From: CAZPLZ01 sp964587525
GTDB taxonomy: Bacteria; Oederibacteriota; CAKKQC01
Assembly (NCBI GenBank): GCA_964587525.1
Contig: CAZPLZ010000131.1
Coordinates: forward strand, 1-9,345
Reading direction: 5' to 3'
DNA: 9,345 bases
Made by a program: the position numbers and the translations under genes. Every line of letters starts with the position of its first letter. Within the stretch, counting starts at the first letter, position 1. Below are positions 4,935 through 9,345 of the stretch, in pieces. The notes below the pieces were generated by a model. That model worked only from the letters and a program-made list of their open reading frames with translations, ran no database searches and was not told the origin of the DNA.

Positions 4935-7820
4935 TCACGGTCGTAGGTACTCTCGATACTCCAAGTGACCCTTGCGCCCCATTTCATCGATCACTTGTTT
5001 CAAGAGTTCCCTGGTGTCGCGGTCGCCCTTCCTTGTGGCAGATTCCAAGATGGCCCGAATGGCATCTCCCCAGTGGAATATCGTCCCATCTTCCTTGTCG
5101 TTCTTAACGAGAAGATACAAGCACTGTGCGGCAAGGTCGGGCCGATTCTCTCCCACCTCCGCTAGACGCTCAAGAACAAGGTGGTCGGCCTCGACTCCTC
5201 CTGCTAGATGAATGGCCTCTTTGAGATTCATGCATGCCCACTCATCGTCATACTTGCCAGCAGAGAACCAGTATCCAAATGTCTCCATTTCCGAACGACG
5301 TTCTTCGATGGAAGCACACCGCTTCGCAGATTCGAGGCGAACCTCCCACAATTGCCGCAGTCGGCCAAGAACTTCGTCAGGAGGATCTCCCTTTGTTTCC
5401 TTGAGCGACCGGCCGGCATGGCGAAGAGCCGCCGTGCGAACCCACCCCGGAGCAAGCTCAAAGAATCGGTCCAAGAGTCCCCTCTGTCCAGCGTTCTCAA
5501 TTTTACCCCGCCAGGAGAATGTGATCAGGTGGGAAGCTAGCCGCCCGACGGCCTCATGACCGTGTTCTCCCCATCCGGTGATTACACTCATGCTCTCCAC
5601 TGCATGGGCGTAGATATCCCGCACTAGTGGAAGAACATTGTCATAGGGGGGGCAGAAACGAAGATAGGTCTCCCATGAAGCCCTAAAGAATTCCACTTGC
5701 GCCGTTGGAAAGATTATGGATACATAGCGCTGGGTCCATCTCTCATCGAGTAGAACCAGCCATGGGAACCATTGACCATAGACAGCACGTATTGCCCGGG
5801 ATGGGTCCGAGGAGATATCGAGATGCCGCTCCAGCACTTTTCGCACTTCTGGCATCTCTTCGAGACCCCTGGCCAGTCTTTCTGAAGCACTATCTCCATT
5901 ACCTATATGGCGCCTGACCCAGAGTCCGTATCGAACAACACAGTGGAGCGCCTCCCCCCGAACCGTATTGATGGACAGCATCTCGGGATCCCAGTGCTGC
6001 TTCTCATCAAGATACTCGTTCTCCTTTGCAGGCAAGGGATCGGGGTCGTCTGTCAGTGGCTGCAGGATTTCCCAAAGTTTGGCTCGGAACTTGATTGGGA
6101 TCGGGCTGTCAATATTTCCGGTGCCTGCGGCGAAAAGTCTCAGAATTGCCTTCCTGGTCCATCCCCAGTCCGGATCGGCCATCCGTGATTTCGTCTTTCT
6201 ACCGGGAATCTCTCGTGGCTGGCTGACGACCCATGAACAAAGGTTTAGGACAGGCAGCCATTCCTTGACGTTCCCTTGCCTTGCTGCATTAGCGATACCC
6301 TGGACTACCGACCGAACGTAGACAGGATCGAGGCCCTTGAAGCGATCAGTCGTCGTCGAATATTTATCCGTGTCTTTGGCGATGGCTGCCTCGAGTTCTC
6401 GCCCCATGCCCTCAGGTGATGCGTCCCTTTCATCCTCAGGAGCTCTCCATGTTTGTAGATACCTGACCAGTTCTTCGACTGGCAGTTGATGGAGTTCATC
6501 CGCGGTCTTTGGGCTTCCGGGCCCCCACGAGGAGAAACTGGACATGTAGGCAAGGAAGTATGGTTGCTCCGGTTCGCCGTACTTCCGCACCAAGCGGTCA
6601 TAAAGACTCCGAGCCTCGCCAGTCAGTTGTTCTTTGATCCAGGCCAGTATGTGACTCTGCCAAGATTCCCGGTGCCGCGATATCTCTTCAACCGTCGGTG
6701 GACGACCGTCCCAGTATTGTGTTCCCTTTATGAAATCATCCATAGCTGGTCCCTCTGTGATCCAGTCGAGGATTACCTGCTGTTTCACCGGGTTCAATCG
6801 CCCAAAGCACGTCGTCATGAGTAGTCCAAGTTCGTGGTAGACTTCGAGATCATCAAACACTTCTCGTCTCACCAAGTGCTGTTCCAGCAAGTCTGGCACT
6901 GTGTCAGGGAATTTGCGCAGAAGGTAAAGAATGATGCGCGCGAACATTCTTGTCCTCCCGGCCTCTAGGTGGCCGATAACAGCCCCGAAGTCATCTGGCG
7001 ACCTGCTTGCTACCAGTTCTGCTGTATCCCTAACCGCATTCACGAGGTAATCGAGGACGTCCTCCGATCTGTTCTGCTCGTGATCCTCAATAGCGGGTCG
7101 CCAAACGAACGAGAGTTCCTCTCTCGGCTCACCACCTCCTGCGTGTGACCGTAGCTCGACAGCACAGCTTAAGAGAGCGGACAGCGTTTCCAGCGCCTTC
7201 ATGCCGGCTCTCTCAGACAAAACGGGCACAATGGCCTTGACTGCTTCCCCATAGTCCCATTCGTCAATGTACGCGTCGAGTTCCCGCAGAACCGAAGGTG
7301 ACGAAGGATCGCGCGGATGGGGCAGGCGTAGCTCCAGTAGGGAACTGGTGAGCTGAAGTGATGCTTCTGAATGCTCCGCCTCTGCCCAGTGGACCACAAG
7401 TTGGGCCAGCTTGCCGGGCAGTAAAGCGTGAAACGACGCCTTTGCCCACTTTGAGAATCTGTCTACGAACCGAACAGAAAGGGCAGGAGGCATTGCGAGC
7501 GCCGCGTCGACCAAGTCCTCTCTTACCCGGGGATTCTCAGTGTCGCGCATCTCCGCGATTACCTGAATAACTGCCTCCGGTTTCTTGGGTGCCATTCGAG
7601 CGAGATATCGGGAGTGAGGCCATGTCCATATCCTGATCGTTCCCTTAGTCTCTTCACGCTCGGGTTCCGGTGGGTCCTTGAAGAAACCCCGTTCCCTGAG
7701 CGGGACAATCCATTCGGGATTCTCAAGATTGTCGAAGAAGTAACGAACCTTCTCGATGTGCGTTAGTTGCCGCACAGCGGCCGCGATCTGCTCAGGAGTT
7801 GGCGTCTTCCAGGATTTCAT
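4935..7820 (-). CDS. Large alpha-solenoid-like protein (961 aa), candidate sensor or scaffold
   Basis: The protein is almost entirely amphipathic helices, with repeated Leu/Ala patterns typical of HEAT/ARM-like solenoids. I saw no P-loop, nuclease, protease or membrane segment. Distinctive parts are an N-terminal block (VRYFFDNLENPEWIVPLRER at 25-44 and WPHSRYLARMAPKKPEAV at 67-84), a WRPAIEDHEQN motif (240-250), HWDPEMLSINTVRGEALHCV mid-protein, and a C-terminal block with FGYWFSAGKYDDEW (848-861) and a GHLEYREYL ending. From memory, similar segments occur in large uncharacterised bacterial proteins; I cannot name a Pfam family. The start is firm: ATG at 7820 preceded by GGAGG with 6-nt spacing, inside the end of the previous gene (29-nt overlap). 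It likely serves as recognition or assembly platform for the TIR protein encoded two genes downstream (inference). Confidence 0.85.
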   Translation of the reverse strand: MKSWKTPTPEQIAAAVRQLTHIEKVRYFFDNLENPEWIVPLRERGFFKDPPEPEREETKGTIRIWTWPHSRYLARMAPKKPEAVIQVIAEMRDTENPRVREDLVDAALAMPPALSVRFVDRFSKWAKASFHALLPGKLAQLVVHWAEAEHSEASLQLTSSLLELRLPHPRDPSSPSVLRELDAYIDEWDYGEAVKAIVPVLSERAGMKALETLSALLSCAVELRSHAGGGEPREELSFVWRPAIEDHEQNRSEDVLDYLVNAVRDTAELVASRSPDDFGAVIGHLEAGRTRMFARIILYLLRKFPDTVPDLLEQHLVRREVFDDLEVYHELGLLMTTCFGRLNPVKQQVILDWITEGPAMDDFIKGTQYWDGRPPTVEEISRHRESWQSHILAWIKEQLTGEARSLYDRLVRKYGEPEQPYFLAYMSSFSSWGPGSPKTADELHQLPVEELVRYLQTWRAPEDERDASPEGMGRELEAAIAKDTDKYSTTTDRFKGLDPVYVRSVVQGIANAARQGNVKEWLPVLNLCSWVVSQPREIPGRKTKSRMADPDWGWTRKAILRLFAAGTGNIDSPIPIKFRAKLWEILQPLTDDPDPLPAKENEYLDEKQHWDPEMLSINTVRGEALHCVVRYGLWVRRHIGNGDSASERLARGLEEMPEVRKVLERHLDISSDPSRAIRAVYGQWFPWLVLLDERWTQRYVSIIFPTAQVEFFRASWETYLRFCPPYDNVLPLVRDIYAHAVESMSVITGWGEHGHEAVGRLASHLITFSWRGKIENAGQRGLLDRFFELAPGWVRTAALRHAGRSLKETKGDPPDEVLGRLRQLWEVRLESAKRCASIEERRSEMETFGYWFSAGKYDDEWACMNLKEAIHLAGGVEADHLVLERLAEVGENRPDLAAQCLYLLVKNDKEDGTIFHWGDAIRAILESATRKGDRDTRELLKQVIDEMGRKGHLEYREYLRP

Positions 7821-8472
7821 CCAGTACCTCCATTGGCGGAAAGAAACCTCCTAGTATGGCGTGAAGAGCGTCTTCGAATTGGTTAAAACGAACTGCAAGT
7901 TCAGCGGGGTCCATAGCGCTGTCTCGTCCATGGTGCACCCTCTTCTCGCACCACTTCGTTTCCTTGAACCATTGATCAACCGTAGGGCGCAATACCTCAC
8001 GTCTTCCCTTGTTCTCATCTGCAAGCCCCTCAAAGAGACGGGCTGCCTGCTCACGCCGCTTGACATGAACCTGCTCGTGGTCCAGTACCAATTCAACCCA
8101 AGCTTGGTGTACGGGGACTGGGACTCGGACGAGACCATCGGGAGGAACCAAGCTTGGCTCTGTATCAGAGGAGGAGACCTGTTGGAATCCGTGAGCTCGC
8201 CACACTTTTGCGACCTCATCAAGGCGGTCCTGATACTTGAGAGTTCCGCCCGACTTGACTCCCGTAACTACGTCTGGAAGGCGGTTTCTAATCTCCCGAA
8301 CAGCATGCGCGACGAACCGCAACTGCCCAGGAAAACCTGGCTCATCGAGAATCTTCACTGCGCCTCGGTATAGATCCCCGAGTGCACGAGCATGCTGGTC
8401 AAACCACTTAAGGATTCGCTCGCGTGTCGCCTTGCGATCATCTTTCGAGTGTGTTAATCCGTCATCGCCCAT
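7792..8472 (-). CDS. 226-aa helical protein, first full-length gene of the TIR operon
   Basis: I do not recognise a named family. The protein is predicted mostly helical and soluble. Residues 28-66 carry ALGDLYRGAVKILDEPG followed by LRFVAHAVREIRNRLPD. Residues 128-150 form a charged helix (VLDHEQVHVKRREQAARLFE). Residues 168-226 include KWCEKRVHHGR and an ending with FEDALHAILGGFFPPMEVLD. The spaced Arg-His pairs (R52-x3-H56, R178-x-H180) recall helical nucleotide-binding or HEPN-type folds, but the canonical Rx4-6H motif is not met, so I do not call HEPN. ATG 8472 has only a weak GGATAGAG upstream. The gene overlaps the solenoid gene by 29 nt, which argues that the two products act together. 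Confidence 0.82.
   Translation of the reverse strand: MGDDGLTHSKDDRKATRERILKWFDQHARALGDLYRGAVKILDEPGFPGQLRFVAHAVREIRNRLPDVVTGVKSGGTLKYQDRLDEVAKVWRAHGFQQVSSSDTEPSLVPPDGLVRVPVPVHQAWVELVLDHEQVHVKRREQAARLFEGLADENKGRREVLRPTVDQWFKETKWCEKRVHHGRDSAMDPAELAVRFNQFEDALHAILGGFFPPMEVLDEILEDANS
7827..7831 (-). promoter_or_regulatory. Consensus Shine-Dalgarno for the solenoid gene
   Basis: GGAGG on the minus strand sits 6 nt before the ATG at 7820, within the last codons of the 226-aa gene. It is the only textbook ribosome-binding site in the operon. This suggests the large protein is translated independently and well, while the two genes after it depend on coupling. Confidence 0.7.
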
Positions 8473-8487
8473 ATCACTCTATCCATA

Positions 8488-8694
8488 CTAACTACTTGCA
8501 TCTTTGGGAACCAGCCGTGGTTTCACGTCAGCACTTTCCCACACGGCTACGCCGTCTTGAACGGTGCGTTCCATATTGCGAGGTATGATGAAATCGGCAA
8601 TGAGAACTGGATATGCGGCGGATAGGACTTGTGGTTGCATGGAGGCTTCACCGAGGGCCGCGATGAGCCTGATGCATATCTTGCAGCCGCACAT
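8488..8694 (-). CDS. Possible 68-aa Cys-rich leader protein of the operon
   Basis: A short frame precedes the operon, ending 15 nt before the ATG at 8472. The product starts MCGCKICIRLIAALGEASMQ, with cysteines at 2, 4 and 7, and ends in a polar stretch (VWESADVKPRLVPKDASS). The clustered cysteines could bind a metal, although one CxC plus a third Cys is not a complete zinc finger. There is no clear Shine-Dalgarno, and the start codon lies in a palindrome (8686-8699). It may be a genuine small first gene of the operon, a leader peptide or a chance frame. Confidence 0.4.
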   Translation of the reverse strand: MCGCKICIRLIAALGEASMQPQVLSAAYPVLIADFIIPRNMERTVQDGVAVWESADVKPRLVPKDASS

Positions 8695-8699
8695 GCGGC
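8686..8699. promoter_or_regulatory. Palindrome GCCGCA-CA-TGCGGC in the divergent gap
   Basis: Two perfect 6-bp arms flank a 2-bp centre, about 50 bp upstream of the TPR gene start and overlapping the ATG of the possible 68-aa ORF. The position suits a shared operator for the two divergent transcripts. Short GC-rich palindromes also arise by chance in such DNA. Confidence 0.35.
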
Positions 8700-8747
8700 A
8701 ACTGATGCTTGCCCATCACGGCAATCTCCCTTTGGGGGCATATTCCC

Positions 8748-9345
8748 ATGTCATTCCTTGATATGTTTAGATCGAAGCCGAACAAGGACGCGATCTACGA
8801 CGAGGGCCTAGGTTTCTTCAAGAAGAACGACTTTGCGCCCGCTCTGGAGCGGTTCTCGAAAGTGGTCGCCATTGATTCATCTGATGTCGGTGCACATTAT
8901 TGCCTAGGCCATTGCTATGCAGGGATGGGGCAATGGGCAGATGCCGCGCGTTACTTCAGGATGTGCCTCCATCTCGACCCAACGAGTTCTTCGCAGATCG
9001 ACATCGACTACGTCGAGATTCTCGAAAGAGCAGCGCAATTGGGCCGCGTCGAAGGCCAACGGCTCTTGGATGCCTTTGCGGAAGAAAAGCGCATCGCTCA
9101 GGCACAAGCGACCGTGGGTGGGGTAACCACTAAGATCGATCAACTGATGAAGGAAGCCGACGACCTGATGTTCACGCCGGGGTTCGTCGATAGTCCTGTC
9201 TTGAAAGACCTGGCTAAGGCTTCCACCGCCAAGATACCTTTGAGGTTCTACTCCTTTCACGCTCTCCAAAACATGAATCCTCAGGACGCGTTCGGTTTCG
9301 CTGGTGCGTTCACTGCAACTGGGTATGCATTGGCCAAAGCCTCAC
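8748..9345 (+). CDS. TPR-repeat protein (C-terminus beyond right edge)
   Basis: The frame is open from the ATG at 8748 to the window end (199 codons seen). GGGGG lies 9 nt upstream of the ATG. Residues ~13-46 form a first TPR (AIYDEGLGFFKKNDFAPALE, then a VVAID turn). Residues ~47-80 form a second (AHYCLGHCYAGMGQWADAAR, ending LHLDP). The region 85-145 is helical (RVEGQRLLDAFAEEKRIAQA). Around 180-199 small residues predominate (FGFAGAFTATGYALAKA), which may be a membrane-active or packing helix. There is no N-terminal signal peptide. TPRs mediate protein contacts, and the effector or partner part, if any, lies outside the window. It is divergent from the TIR operon and may share its regulatory region, but a functional link is not shown. 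Confidence 0.8.
   Translation, partial: MSFLDMFRSKPNKDAIYDEGLGFFKKNDFAPALERFSKVVAIDSSDVGAHYCLGHCYAGMGQWADAARYFRMCLHLDPTSSSQIDIDYVEILERAAQLGRVEGQRLLDAFAEEKRIAQAQATVGGVTTKIDQLMKEADDLMFTPGFVDSPVLKDLAKASTAKIPLRFYSFHALQNMNPQDAFGFAGAFTATGYALAKAS

Noticed and set aside
5212..6824. Plus-strand frames of 110-117 aa opposite the solenoid gene
   Set aside because: They are antisense to an uninterrupted 961-codon frame and mutually overlapping, with no ribosome-binding sites noticed.
7861..8373. 170-aa plus-strand frame opposite the 226-aa gene
   Set aside because: The minus-strand frame has overlapping-operon context and coherent helical sequence; the plus-strand product looks like an antisense shadow.
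7792..8472. HEPN ribonuclease call for the 226-aa protein
   Set aside because: Arg-His pairs are present, but the Rx4-6H motif and its usual spacing are not, so the call would be a guess.
3844..8472. Assignment of the operon to Thoeris, CBASS or a TIR-STAND system
   Set aside because: There is no ThsA-like SLOG/SIR2 protein, no cyclase and no P-loop NTPase among the four genes.

Overview
The window looks like bacterial chromosomal DNA of fairly high GC, probably from a free-living environmental lineage. Hand counts of single lines give about 62% GC on the left and about 53% inside the central minus-strand block. A large secreted NEW3-like/jelly-roll protein is common in Acidobacteria, Planctomycetes, Verrucomicrobia and similar carbohydrate-degrading groups, but nothing here fixes the phylum. 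There are no RNA genes, IS elements, CRISPR arrays or phage structural genes that I can see.

Layout. (1) 1-1837, minus: the N-terminal 612 codons of a large exported beta-rich protein, cut by the left edge. (2) 1838-2101: divergent intergenic region holding a GC-rich hairpin, a perfect 10-bp dyad and a near-consensus sigma70-type promoter whose predicted start site falls one base before the ATG of the next gene. (3) 2102-3466, plus: an AlbA_2/GHKL/winged-helix regulator of the Schlafen-AlbA_2 (COG2865-like) type. The promoter dyad is repeated, with almost the same half-site spacing, inside this gene. (4) 3472-3720, plus: a possible small acidic protein directly behind it. (5) 8472 down to 3844, minus: four tightly packed genes. 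In transcription order these are a 226-aa helical protein, a 961-aa alpha-solenoid-like protein, a 155-aa orphan and a 205-aa TIR-domain protein. (6) 8748 to the right edge, plus: a TPR-repeat protein cut by the window end, divergent from the operon, with a short Cys-rich ORF and a palindrome between them.

The main interest is the four-gene minus-strand operon. Its junctions are a 29-nt overlap with an internal Shine-Dalgarno, a 1-nt gap and a 4-nt gap, which indicates coordinated translation. The last gene encodes a TIR domain with the predicted NADase glutamate in place. A large repeat-type scaffold or sensor, two small unknown proteins and a TIR effector, in DNA of lower GC than its flank, fit an undescribed NAD-depleting (abortive-infection-type) immune module. 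That role is inferred from architecture; no named defence system matches the layout as far as I recognise.
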